From Frondihabitans peucedani (GTDB taxonomy: Bacteria > Actinomycetota > Actinomycetes > Actinomycetales > Microbacteriaceae): 64,000 nt of DNA. Position 1 is the first letter of the stretch, and each line of letters opens with the position of its first letter. Shown here piece after piece: positions 1 through 8,850 of the stretch. The stretch covers positions 62,334 through 126,333 of the forward strand of contig NZ_BAABAU010000005.1 in NCBI RefSeq assembly GCF_039537585.1. Reading direction: 5' to 3'. The notes beneath the pieces are model-generated. The model had not been told where the DNA came from and searched no databases. It was given only the letters and a program-made list of their open reading frames with translations. The position numbers and the translations under genes are program-made.

Positions 1-800
1 GCATCCAGCCCACCAAGAAGCTGGGCCAGAACTTCGTCCACGACGGCAACACGGTGCGCAGGATCGTCGCCACCGCCAAGGTCGCCCCGGGCACCTCCGT
101 GGTCGAGATCGGTCCCGGCCTCGGCTCCCTCACCCTCGGCCTGCTCGAAGCGGGAGCCCGGGTCGTCGCCGTCGAGATCGACAAGCGTCTCGCCGAGCAG
201 CTCCCCGAGACGGTGCGTCTCCTGCAGCCGGACGCCGACCTCACCGTCGTCGTCGACGACGCCATGCGGGTGACGGCGCTCCCCGCCGAGCCGACGCACC
301 TCGTCGCCAACCTGCCCTACAACATCTCGGTGCCGGTCCTGCTCCACTTCCTCGAGCACTTCCCCTCCCTGACGCGGGGCCTGGTGATGGTGCAGGCCGA
401 GGTCGGCCTCCGCCTCGCCGCAGCTCCAGGATCGAAGGTCTACGGCTCACCGAGCATCAAGGCGGCCTGGTACGGCATCTGGTCGACCGCCGGGCAGGTC
501 TCGCGGCAGGTGTTCTGGCCGGTGCCGAACGTCGACAGCATCCTCGTCGCCTACGACCGCCGCGATCCCAAAGGCACCGAGGCCGAGCGCGCGGCGACCT
601 TCGAACTCGTCGACGCCGCGTTCCAGCAGCGCCGCAAGATGCTCCGGCAGTCGCTGTCGGTCGTCTTCGGCACCTCCTCCGAGGCATCCGACGCCATCGA
701 GCAGGCCGGCCTCGCGCCGACCTCGCGAGGCGAGGAGCTGACGGTCGACGACTTCCTCGCGATCGCGCGCGTCCGACTGCGGGCCGCAGCGGGGGAGTAG
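1..800 (+). CDS. rsmA: RsmA/KsgA 16S rRNA dimethyltransferase, 5'-truncated by window edge
   Basis: Dimethylates two adjacent adenines near the 3' end of 16S rRNA with SAM during late 30S assembly. The reading frame is open from base 3. The first visible residues are the family's N-terminal KKLGQNFVHD block, so only a short N-terminus is missing. Visible signatures are the SAM-binding motif VVEIGPGLGSLT, the catalytic motif NLPYN about 103 residues from the edge, and the C-terminal QRRKMLRQSL helix of the rRNA-binding domain. The stop is TAG at 798. It sits two bases before the next gene. In most actinobacteria ispE follows directly, but here ispE is 12 kb away. Confidence 0.97.
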   Translation, partial: IQPTKKLGQNFVHDGNTVRRIVATAKVAPGTSVVEIGPGLGSLTLGLLEAGARVVAVEIDKRLAEQLPETVRLLQPDADLTVVVDDAMRVTALPAEPTHLVANLPYNISVPVLLHFLEHFPSLTRGLVMVQAEVGLRLAAAPGSKVYGSPSIKAAWYGIWSTAGQVSRQVFWPVPNVDSILVAYDRRDPKGTEAERAATFELVDAAFQQRRKMLRQSLSVVFGTSSEASDAIEQAGLAPTSRGEELTVDDFLAIARVRLRAAAGE

Positions 801-802
801 CC

Positions 803-1357
803 GTGCCCCGGAGCCCGAGCGCCGCAGGCGGCCTCAGCGACGCCAAGCTGGCCGCGCGCACCGGCCGGAGCGCCCGCGACTGGTTCGAGATCCTCGACGC
901 CGAAGCGGCGACCCGGCTCTCGCACGATCAGATCGTGTCGCTCCTCGTCGACGTCTACGAGGCGCCCGAGTGGGGAGCGCAGGCGGTGGCCGTGCGCTAC
1001 CAGCACGATCACGGCATCCGGCTGCCGGGCGAGCAGGACGACGGCACCTTCACCGTGTCGGCGAGCAGGAGCATCCGCGGCGCGCAGCAGGCCGTGCTGG
1101 ATGCCGCGATCCTGCGCCTGTCCGCCCTGGCGAAGAGCGAGCCCGACGAGGTCCACCGCCTTCCCGAGCGCACCACCGCCTCGTGGACGCTCGGCTCCGG
1201 CGACCTGCTCGTCGCGCGAGTCGTCTCGTCAGACGGCGACCGCTGCTCGATCTCGCTGGTGCAGTCGGGCATCCGGCTGCCCGAACTCGTCGCCGGGCTC
1301 CGCCAGACCCTCGAGAAGACGGTCGTCAGAGTCGCCGGCGACATCGCTCAGGCCTGA
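803..1357 (+). CDS. DUF4287-type conserved protein
   Basis: 184-residue cytoplasmic protein of unknown function. Residues about 10-65 (TGRSARDWFEILDAEA, then LSHDQIVSLL, then EWGAQAVAVRYQ) match the pattern of the DUF4287 domain common in actinobacteria. The rest resembles the START/SRPBCC-like second half often fused to it. No signal peptide or membrane segment is seen. The GTG start lies two bases after the rsmA stop, so it is probably co-transcribed with rsmA. The family assignment is from memory of its N-terminal motif. No catalytic residues can be named. Confidence 0.8.
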   Translation: MPRSPSAAGGLSDAKLAARTGRSARDWFEILDAEAATRLSHDQIVSLLVDVYEAPEWGAQAVAVRYQHDHGIRLPGEQDDGTFTVSASRSIRGAQQAVLDAAILRLSALAKSEPDEVHRLPERTTASWTLGSGDLLVARVVSSDGDRCSISLVQSGIRLPELVAGLRQTLEKTVVRVAGDIAQA

Positions 1358-1421
1358 CGACGGGCCGAGACGAGGGCCCGAGGCGAGGATCCCAGGCGAG
1401 CAACCCCGACGACCGCCGACC

Positions 1422-4400
1422 TCAGGGCGTCGTCGCGACCAGGTCGTCGACTGAGAGGCTCTGCGCCCCGGCAGCCGACGACCCCGACACGTAGCTGAGC
1501 AGCCCGAGCGACCCGGGAGCCTGCAGCGCCGCAGCGGAGCTCGTCGCCGTCACCATCCAGGCCGACGGCTCCGTCGTGCCCGCGATCCAGGCTTTCGCCC
1601 GGAGCGTCGTGGGGCTGGTGCCGACGACCTGGAGACGGGTGCTGATCCGGGTCCCGGCGCCGATCGATCCTGCGACGCGGACCGGGTTCGCGATGGTCGT
1701 GCCCGCGCCCACCAGGGAGACCGTGGCCGTCCCGCTGCCGGTCAGCTGGACGGTCGCCCGATAGTCGCTCGACCCGATCTTCCGTCCCTGCAGCGACACC
1801 TGGGTGCCTCCGCCGGACGCCGCCTGCGCGAGCGCGAAAGTCACGGAGAGGTCGACGCCGGTCTGGGAGACCGAGGCGAGCGTCGCTCCGGCCTGCGCGC
1901 TCGGCCCGCTGAGCGTGATCCTGCCTGTCCCCGTCTGCATGGAGAGGTTGGAGGCGCTGCCCACGCTCGTCCAGGCGCCGCCGACATCAGCAGTGCCCCA
2001 GCCGCTCGAGAGGGTGCGCCCGAAGGCGTCGGAGGCGACGGTGCCGGACGTTGCGGGAACCGTGACTGTCACCTGGCGGCTCGTGGACGCTGTCGCGCCT
2101 CCGTTGTCGGTCACGGTGAGCGAGGCCGAGTAGGAGCCCGCAGCGGCATAGGCGTGCGTCGGAGTCGCACCGGTCGCCGTGGCTCCGTCTCCGAAGCTCC
2201 AGCTGTACGAGGCGATGGAGCCGTCCGGGTCGGACGACGAGGAGCCGTCGAACGTCGCCTGGAGGCCGGAGGCGCTCTGGGTGAACGAGGCGGTCGGGGC
2301 GGTGTTCGTCGGGGGCGTCGAGGCACCGGTCGCGCTGGCGTAGTGCGCCTGGACCTGAGCCGCCGTCAACGCGGCCGGGTAGATCGACACGTCGTCGATG
2401 GAGCCGGCGAACCAGGGCGAGCCGTTCCAGGTGCTGTCGCCGCCGATCCTCCAGTAGCCGACGGGGATGCTCTGGGCGCTCACCGACGACCGGCTGGCGA
2501 TGAGCCGGCCGTCGACGTAGAGGTTCATCCCGGACGAGCCGAGCGTCGCGACTGCCTGGTGCCAGTGCCCGTCGTTGAGAGCGGCCGGGCTCGTCAGCGT
2601 CACGAGCGAGCCGTTGTAGACGCCGAAGTTGAGTCGCCCGTCCGTCGACAGGTACAGGTGGCGGTCGTACTGCGTCGAGACGCCCGTCGACTGCTCCCCG
2701 AAGCCCAGGATCTTGCCGCCGGCCGTCGTGGTCGTCGAGAACCAGGCCTCCTCGGTGAAGGTCTGCGGTGCGGCCACCGGCGACTGGGTTGCGGCGAAGC
2801 CGGTCGTCGTCCCGTTGAAGGTCGAGGCCCGGTCGCCGTCCGAGACGGCTCCGGCCGCTCCGCGGGTCACGCCGGCGCCGGCGACGAGGTCGTTGTTCCC
2901 GGCGAAGTCGCGGACAGCCGAGCCGCTGGTCTCGTCCAGACGCCAGAAGTCGGACGGAGCGTCGGCGAGCACGCGCCCCGGGTAGCCGCTCGGCTGCGAC
3001 GAGGCGGCGGTGATCGAGACGCTGTTGCCGAGGACGGTGTTCCCGAACGGATCGGTCGCGCGGAGGCGATAGCTGTGGGTCGATCCGGGCACCAGCCCGG
3101 TGTCGGTGAAGGCGAGCTCGGGTCGCAGCCAGGTGGTCGAGTAGGCGGTCGTCGTGTAGACCGGGGTCGACGAGCCGTCGCGGTAGAGGGCGTACGAGAG
3201 GGTGCCGTTGTCGCGGTCGGCGTTGGCGAGCCAGCTCGCCTTGACCGAGCCCGACCGGACCGAGGTCAGATTCGGGACGAACTGGCCTCCGGTGACGACG
3301 GGGCCGTCCTTGTTCGGCGCGATCGACGGGACGGCGAAGCGCACGAGGCCCTGCTGCGCGATGCCGTCGACCGTGGGGAACTCGCCTCCGTACACGACGT
3401 AGTCGTCGTTCGCGGCGACGCTCCAGGCCGCCTGCGTCTTGCCGGTGTAGGTCCCCGGTGTCAGCGTCGGGTTCCAGTTCAGGAGCGACGGACCGGGCGT
3501 GCCCGCGAAGTCCGTGTAGGTGGAGCCCCAGGGGTTCGCCGTCAGGGTGAGTGTCGCCGCCTTGCTGAAGGCCGTCGCTCGGTGGAACGTGAAGTTCGGG
3601 TTCGTCTGCTGGAAGCCCTGGAGGTCGCCGCAGAAGTGGGCGTGGCTCGTCGCGTACAGGGCGGTCGACGAGACCGCGGTCGAGTACGTGTCGCCGTGGC
3701 AGTCCGCGATCCACACCAGGTCGCCGTTCCAGTCGGCTCGGAAGGTCCCCTCGAGAGTCCCTCCGGTGCCGAAGACGTAGCCGGATCCATAGACCCCGGT
3801 GGAGTCGCCGGTGAGACTCGTGATCCCGGCCATCGAGCCGCCGTCTCGGACCTTCGTCGTGTTGGCGGCCCAGGGCAGGAGCGCGCCCGAGGTCGAGTCG
3901 ACGGCGCCGAGCCCGTAGCCCGGGTTCCCCGACCCGTTCAGAGTGGTGAAGGCGCCTCCGACGACGACCTTCCCGCCGTCGGGGGAGACCGCCAGCGACG
4001 ACACGTTGCCGCCGACCGCGGACGGGTTCCAGGGCAGGATCGCGCCCGTCGTCGCGTCGACCGCAGCCAGCTGGCCCCGCGACACACCCGCTCCGCCGAC
4101 CGTCGCGGTCACCGAGGTGAAGGCGCCGCCGAGGTAGAGGGTGTTGCCGCGGACGGCGAGCGCGTTGACCGTCGAGTTCGCGGTGGCGGTGAAGGCCGAG
4201 ACGAGAGCCCCGGTCTTCGCGTCGACCTTCGCGATCCGGGTCCTGGTCGCACCGTCGACCTGGGTGAAGGAGCCGGCCACGAAGAGCGACGATCCGTCGG
4301 AGGAGGCGGCGACCGCTTTCACCTGCGCGTTCGTCGACGCGGTGAAGGCCGAATCGAGGATTCCGGTGGTGATGTCGTACGAGAGGAGATTCGCGCGAGA

Positions 4401-4688
4401 GACCGTGTTGACGCCGGCCGCCGCTCCGAACGGCCGCGCCGTCGTGAACTCGCCGCCCGCGAAGACGTGGCCCTTCGAGATGGCCTGGGTCCAGACGACC
4501 CCGTCGATCTGCGGTGTGGGCAGGACGTCGGTGGTCACGGTGACCGGCGTCTTCGGGTCGGTCGGATCGGCGGGGGCGGAGTCGGCGTGTGCCGGGCCTC
4601 CGATCGCCACGAGCCCCGCGGCGAGGACCGCCGTCGTGGTGAGCGCTGTCGTCACGCGCCGGATCGTCGTGCTGGTGCCTCGCCCCAT
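1422..4688 (-). CDS. Large secreted beta-propeller/FnIII/LamG/PKD protein
   Basis: 1088 residues with a Sec signal peptide (n-region with RR, hydrophobic core, cleavage near AHA-DSAPA at about residue 35). Domains in order: a repetitive beta-propeller of DUF5122/delta-60 type (about 45-440), recognised by recurring GG-FT blocks and phrases such as VVVGGAFTTLNGSG; an FnIII-like segment (about 460-560, ending SYRLRATDPFGNTVLG); a LamG/concanavalin-like domain (about 575-790, DDVSIYPAALT); a PKD domain (about 800-880, YSWSFGDGATATGATPTHAY); and a final beta-rich domain (about 885-1088). It ends without a membrane anchor or sortase motif, so it is probably released or held non-covalently. The role is likely surface or glycan binding; this is inference. 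It is a paralogue of the neighbouring gene, which lacks the last two domains. Confidence 0.88.
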   Translation of the reverse strand: MGRGTSTTIRRVTTALTTTAVLAAGLVAIGGPAHADSAPADPTDPKTPVTVTTDVLPTPQIDGVVWTQAISKGHVFAGGEFTTARPFGAAAGVNTVSRANLLSYDITTGILDSAFTASTNAQVKAVAASSDGSSLFVAGSFTQVDGATRTRIAKVDAKTGALVSAFTATANSTVNALAVRGNTLYLGGAFTSVTATVGGAGVSRGQLAAVDATTGAILPWNPSAVGGNVSSLAVSPDGGKVVVGGAFTTLNGSGNPGYGLGAVDSTSGALLPWAANTTKVRDGGSMAGITSLTGDSTGVYGSGYVFGTGGTLEGTFRADWNGDLVWIADCHGDTYSTAVSSTALYATSHAHFCGDLQGFQQTNPNFTFHRATAFSKAATLTLTANPWGSTYTDFAGTPGPSLLNWNPTLTPGTYTGKTQAAWSVAANDDYVVYGGEFPTVDGIAQQGLVRFAVPSIAPNKDGPVVTGGQFVPNLTSVRSGSVKASWLANADRDNGTLSYALYRDGSSTPVYTTTAYSTTWLRPELAFTDTGLVPGSTHSYRLRATDPFGNTVLGNSVSITAASSQPSGYPGRVLADAPSDFWRLDETSGSAVRDFAGNNDLVAGAGVTRGAAGAVSDGDRASTFNGTTTGFAATQSPVAAPQTFTEEAWFSTTTTAGGKILGFGEQSTGVSTQYDRHLYLSTDGRLNFGVYNGSLVTLTSPAALNDGHWHQAVATLGSSGMNLYVDGRLIASRSSVSAQSIPVGYWRIGGDSTWNGSPWFAGSIDDVSIYPAALTAAQVQAHYASATGASTPPTNTAPTASFTQSASGLQATFDGSSSSDPDGSIASYSWSFGDGATATGATPTHAYAAAGSYSASLTVTDNGGATASTSRQVTVTVPATSGTVASDAFGRTLSSGWGTADVGGAWTSVGSASNLSMQTGTGRITLSGPSAQAGATLASVSQTGVDLSVTFALAQAASGGGTQVSLQGRKIGSSDYRATVQLTGSGTATVSLVGAGTTIANPVRVAGSIGAGTRISTRLQVVGTSPTTLRAKAWIAGTTEPSAWMVTATSSAAALQAPGSLGLLSYVSGSSAAGAQSLSVDDLVATTP

Positions 4689-4766
4689 GAGGTGGCCTCT
4701 GTCTGTTCGGTCGTTCGTCCGGTGGTGCAGGGGGTGGAGCGTGGGCTGATGCAGGATCAGCGCGCC

Positions 4767-7115
4767 CTAGGTGCCGGTGGCGGCCCGGTACTGCGCGGCG
4801 ACCTGTGCGTCGGTGAGCGCTGCCGGGTAGACCGAGACATCGTCGATGGTTCCGGTGAAGTAGTGGGCCCCGAGCCAGGGGGTGTCGCCGCCGACGCGCC
4901 AGTAGCCCCAGGTCCGCGAGAGCGCGAACGAGCCCGACCTGCGGGCGACGGCGCGGCCGTCGAGGTAGAGCGTCATGGTCGTCGGGGTGACCGTGGCGGT
5001 CGCGAAGTGCCACCTGCTGTCGGCGACCGACCTCGGGGAGGAGAGCACGGGCGATCCTGCGGACCGGATCCCGAACGCGAGGAGGCCGTTCGCGGTCACC
5101 GCGAGCGACCGGTCGACGGTGTCGGAGAGGAGCGGGCTGTTGCTGCCGAAGTCGACCACGGTGCCGCCGTGACCGGGAGCGGCCCGGAACCAGGCGCCGA
5201 CCGACATCGTCGACACCGAGGGCCAGGAGGGCGTCGCGGTCGCGGCGGTGGTCGTGGCGGATGCGGAGAACTGCGTCGCGGTGCTGCCGTCGACGCTCGA
5301 CCCTGCGGCGCCCGCAGTCGGGTAGCCGGTCAGGATCTGGGGCGTGTAGCCGGCGAGATCCTGCACCGCGCTCCCCTTCGACTGGCCGAAGCGCCAGAAG
5401 TTCGACGCCCCCTGCCCTGTGACGACCGCCGCGTAGCCGGTGGGGCCGGCGGAGGCAACCGTGATCGAGACGTTGTCGCCCAGCACGGTGTTGCCGAAGG
5501 GGTCGGTCGCGCGCACGCGGTAGGCGTAGGAGTGCCCCGGCACGAGCCCTGCGTCGGTGAACCCGATCTGCGGCCGGAACCAGACCGACGAGTTCCTCGT
5601 CGTCGTGTAGACGGGCGTCGGGTCGCCGTCGCGGTAGACGTCGTAGCGGAGCGCCTTGTTGTCGGGATCGGCGTTCGAGGTCCAGCCCACCCGCACGACG
5701 CCGCTCGCGGGAGACGTCAGCTGCGGGACGAAGGCGGCCCCGCTCGACACCGGACCGACGCGGTTCGGCGCGAGGGAGGGGGTCGCGAACCGCACGAGCC
5801 CCTGCTGCGCCTTCCCGTTCACGGCTGTGAACTCTCCGCCGTAGACGACGTACTGGGAGGTGCCGGCCACGGTCCAGGCGGCCTGGCCCTTCCCGGTGAA
5901 GGTGCCCGGAGTGAGGTCGGGATACCAGTCGAGGAGCGACGGTGCCGGCCGCCCGCCGAAGTTCGCGTAGGCGTGGCCGGAGGCGGTGTTCGTCGCCACC
6001 TTCTGGGTCGCCGTGGCCGAGAAGGCGATCGCCCGGTGGTGGCTCTCCGGCGATGTCTCGCGGAAGCCGCCGACGTTGCCGCAGTAGTGCGCGTGGCCGG
6101 CGATGTAGACGACGCCGCCCACGACCGCGCTGCCGTAGGTGTCGCCGTGGCAGTCCTCCACCCAGGTGAGGTCGCCCGCCGTCCAGTCGGCGCGGAACGC
6201 GCCCTCCAGGTTGCCGCCGTCGCCGAACGTGTACCCGGTGCCGTAGAGACCGGTGCTCGTCGAGGTCAAGCTGGTGATCGCCGAGTTCTTGCCACCGTTG
6301 CGGACGACCGAGTTCACATGCCAGGGGAGGTTCTTGCCGGACGCGGAGTCGACGGCTCCCAGTCCGTACCCGGGGTTCGCCGACTTGTCGAGCGTCGTGA
6401 ACGCCCCGCCGACGACGACCTTCTTGCCGTCGGGCGAGAGGGCCAGCGCGTTGACGACGCCCCCGGTCGCAGACGGCGTCCAGGTCGAGAGCCCGCCGGT
6501 GGTCCCGTTCACGGCGGCGAGCTGCTGACGGGTCTTGCCGGTCGACCAGGTGAACGATCCGCCGAAGTAGACCGTCGAGCCTCGGCGGACGATGCTCTTC
6601 ACCGTGCCGTTGGCGGAGGCCTTGAAAGCGGGGGTGAGGGCGCCTGTCGTGGCGTCGATCTCCGCGATCCTGCTCTTGGCGGCACTGCCCACCTTGGTGA
6701 AGGAGCCGCCGATGTAGAGGTGCTTCCCGTCGGCCGCCGTGCTGATCGCCTGGACGTCGCCGTTGAGCACCGGCGCGAACCGGGTGTTGAGCGCGCCCGT
6801 GCGGATGTCGAACGCCAGCATCGAGGTCCGCTTGACGGTGTGTGTTCCTGCGGCGGCTCCCGCCGGGCGTGCGTTCGCGAACTTCCCGCCGACGTAGACG
6901 GTGTTCCCGACGACGAGCTCGGTCCAGACGACGCCGTCGATCTGGGGGGTCGGCAGCGGGTCGGCTGTGACGGTGGTGGGAGTGGCCGCGTTCTTCGGAT
7001 CGGCGGGTGCCGAGTCCGCCCTGGCCGAGTCGGCGACGGCGACAGTGCCGGCGACGAGAGCCAGGGTGATCAGAACTGCGGGCATTCTCCTGTTTCGGGA
7101 CAGGAAGGAAGCCAA
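4767..7115 (-). CDS. Secreted beta-propeller/FnIII/LamG protein, shorter paralogue
   Basis: 782 residues. The mature N-terminus (DSAPADPKNA..., then PTPQIDGVVWTELV), the propeller (about 45-430), the FnIII-like segment ending RVRATDPFGNTVLG and the LamG domain (about 570-780, IDDVSVYPAALT) align domain by domain with the downstream 1088-residue protein. The PKD and C-terminal domains are absent. The TTG start at 7115 gives a normal signal peptide with a charged n-region (SRNRR). ATG at 7085 would remove those charges and has its Shine-Dalgarno-like AGGAGA too close. The 78-bp gap to the next gene suggests one operon. No catalytic residues are recognised. The pair looks like a tandem duplication followed by domain loss or gain. 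Confidence 0.86.
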   Translation of the reverse strand: MASFLSRNRRMPAVLITLALVAGTVAVADSARADSAPADPKNAATPTTVTADPLPTPQIDGVVWTELVVGNTVYVGGKFANARPAGAAAGTHTVKRTSMLAFDIRTGALNTRFAPVLNGDVQAISTAADGKHLYIGGSFTKVGSAAKSRIAEIDATTGALTPAFKASANGTVKSIVRRGSTVYFGGSFTWSTGKTRQQLAAVNGTTGGLSTWTPSATGGVVNALALSPDGKKVVVGGAFTTLDKSANPGYGLGAVDSASGKNLPWHVNSVVRNGGKNSAITSLTSTSTGLYGTGYTFGDGGNLEGAFRADWTAGDLTWVEDCHGDTYGSAVVGGVVYIAGHAHYCGNVGGFRETSPESHHRAIAFSATATQKVATNTASGHAYANFGGRPAPSLLDWYPDLTPGTFTGKGQAAWTVAGTSQYVVYGGEFTAVNGKAQQGLVRFATPSLAPNRVGPVSSGAAFVPQLTSPASGVVRVGWTSNADPDNKALRYDVYRDGDPTPVYTTTRNSSVWFRPQIGFTDAGLVPGHSYAYRVRATDPFGNTVLGDNVSITVASAGPTGYAAVVTGQGASNFWRFGQSKGSAVQDLAGYTPQILTGYPTAGAAGSSVDGSTATQFSASATTTAATATPSWPSVSTMSVGAWFRAAPGHGGTVVDFGSNSPLLSDTVDRSLAVTANGLLAFGIRSAGSPVLSSPRSVADSRWHFATATVTPTTMTLYLDGRAVARRSGSFALSRTWGYWRVGGDTPWLGAHYFTGTIDDVSVYPAALTDAQVAAQYRAATGT

Positions 7116-7190
7116 GGGGTGCCTCGGGTAGGGCTGCGCTGACGGATCAGCGTGCTGCGGACAGCACCGCTCGGTGAGACGGTGCAGGTG

Positions 7191-7224
7191 CTCGGGTAAG
7201 CAGGGGCTTCGCTCTCGGGTAAGC
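7191..7224. repeat. Direct repeat CTCGGGTAAGC, 23-bp period, upstream of secreted-protein operon
   Basis: CTCGGGTAAGC occurs at 7191-7201 and 7214-7224. A shorter copy, CTCGGGTA, occurs at 7123-7130 beside the start of the 782-residue secreted protein. The spacing and position in the 198-bp promoter region suggest a regulator binding site. No known regulator motif is recognised. Confidence 0.4.
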
Positions 7225-7313
7225 GCGTCGCGTGATCCTGAGGTTACTTCGATTCGCCCGGAGAAGCGACCCTCGAACGGTGGTAGAACCGCGACTCCGC
7301 AGCCGGCAGCCGG

Positions 7314-8633
7314 TCAGAAGTCGAGCAGATTCGCCCGCAGGCCCCCGGAACCGGCTTCGGGGCGCAGGATGCCGCGGCTCCGGAGCTCGGGGACGAGCGC
7401 GTCGAGAGTGCGGTGCACGGTCGCCGGATGCAGGTCGCCGTTGAAGATGAAGCCGTCGTTGTCGGCGTCGTCGCCGAGCCGCTCGATGAAGTCGGCGACC
7501 TGGCCGACCGTTCCGACGAAGCCGGTGCCGTCCGCGATCCTGCCCTTGCGGTACTTCGCGACGAACAGCTCGCGGAGCGGCGTGTCCGGGGGAGCGCTGC
7601 CGACGAGGCCGCCGATGCTGCCCTTCGAGACGTGCTGCCCGAAGACGCCCGGGTCGAGGGGCGCGTCGAGGTCGAGGCCGGTGAGGTCGGTCTCGGTGAT
7701 GATCGACTGCCGCTCGATCACCTCGTGCAGGTCGGCGTCGCTCGGGTGAGCCGAGGCCGCCACGATGCGGTCGACCTCGTCCTGGCTGGCGACGATCTCC
7801 GGCGTCAGGACGAAGAGGATCCTGAGCGACGCAGGATCCCGCCCCTCCGCCACCGCTGCCGCGTGGATCTTCGCGCGGTACGCCCTCACGGTCTCGACGT
7901 CGAGTTTCGCGAGCGCGAGCTGCACGTCGGAGTTGCGGCCCGCGAACGCGAGCCCCCGGCCGGAGCCGCCGGGCGAGACGATGACGGGGTCGCCGCCCTC
8001 GTCGTCGAACGGCAGCGCGTTGAGGGGGCCGTCGAGCGAGAAGTAGTCGCCGCGGTGCTGGAAGGCGTCGAGCTTCGAGCCGTCGGCGTAGCGCCAGGTG
8101 TCGGTGTCCTCGACGACCGCGCCGTCCGCCCAGCTGTGCCAGAGCTGCCGGACGACGTGCATCCACTCCTCGGCCCGGTCGTAGGCGGCGTCGTGGTCGA
8201 GCTCCGGGATGCCGAAGTGCCGGCTCCCCTTGACGTCGGTGACGACGTTGAGGCCCACCCGGTAGTCGCTCAGGTGCTGGAGGGTCGCGAACTGCCGGGC
8301 GGCCAGGTAGGGCGGGAAGACGCCGGCGTTGATCGTCGGCGCGATTCCCAGGCGGCTCGTCGCCGCGAACAGGTAGGGGGTCAGGAGGAGCGGGTCGAGC
8401 TTCGGGGCCCCCAGCGCTCCGCGGACGCGGAGGTCGAGCTGCTCCGCGGGCCCGGGCGACAGGCTGTCCTCGATGATCAGGAGGTCGAGACCGGCGCGCT
8501 CCAGCTCGGCGGCCGACGACTGGTAGAGGCCCGGGCGGTCCCAGGGGAGGTTCCAGTGCCAGTCGGGGCGCAGCCAGCCCTGCGGGCCGAACCCGCGCCC
8601 GAAGAACCATCCGAAGTGCTGCATCCGTGCCAT
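7314..8633 (-). CDS. LLM-class flavin-dependent monooxygenase, NtaA/SnaA/DszA-like
   Basis: 439 residues, TIM-barrel bacterial-luciferase superfamily, typical length of the NtaA/SnaA/DszA subgroup. These enzymes use reduced FMN from a partner reductase to oxygenate small sulfur, nitrogen or chelate compounds. Family marks are the N-terminal WRPDWHWNLPWDRPGLYQ-like region, GLNVVTDVKGSRHFG (the VTS/VTD-N-FG region), the long YFSLDGPLN strand and VIVSPGGSGRGLAFAGRN in the flavin/phosphate region. The substrate cannot be deduced: no reductase or sulfonate transporter gene is adjacent. It is transcribed divergently from the surface-protein gene. Confidence 0.85.
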   Translation of the reverse strand: MARMQHFGWFFGRGFGPQGWLRPDWHWNLPWDRPGLYQSSAAELERAGLDLLIIEDSLSPGPAEQLDLRVRGALGAPKLDPLLLTPYLFAATSRLGIAPTINAGVFPPYLAARQFATLQHLSDYRVGLNVVTDVKGSRHFGIPELDHDAAYDRAEEWMHVVRQLWHSWADGAVVEDTDTWRYADGSKLDAFQHRGDYFSLDGPLNALPFDDEGGDPVIVSPGGSGRGLAFAGRNSDVQLALAKLDVETVRAYRAKIHAAAVAEGRDPASLRILFVLTPEIVASQDEVDRIVAASAHPSDADLHEVIERQSIITETDLTGLDLDAPLDPGVFGQHVSKGSIGGLVGSAPPDTPLRELFVAKYRKGRIADGTGFVGTVGQVADFIERLGDDADNDGFIFNGDLHPATVHRTLDALVPELRSRGILRPEAGSGGLRANLLDF

Positions 8634-8850
8634 GAGCCCAGCATGCCGTGTCGGTCCGTGCGCCAGACAGGACCGCGTAACGCGACGACTCGCTGACCCG
8701 ACTCGGCCCCGGAAGCGGGCGTGCCGAGGCGCGGCCCGGCGGTGCTACCTTCTTCTCACCCGCGCGATCACCGGGGGGACTCCTCGCTCGGGGTGGGTCG
8801 GAGCGCTGGAACGCACGTCGACTCACGCCGAAAGCACCCGGTCTCCCGTG

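Noticed and set aside
2154-7142. Very long open frame antisense to the two secreted propeller genes (over 1600 codons)
   Set aside because: Composed of Arg/Gly/Val/Asp-rich non-globular sequence typical of the complementary strand of high-GC genes. No domain, no ribosome site, and it exactly shadows well-supported minus-strand genes.
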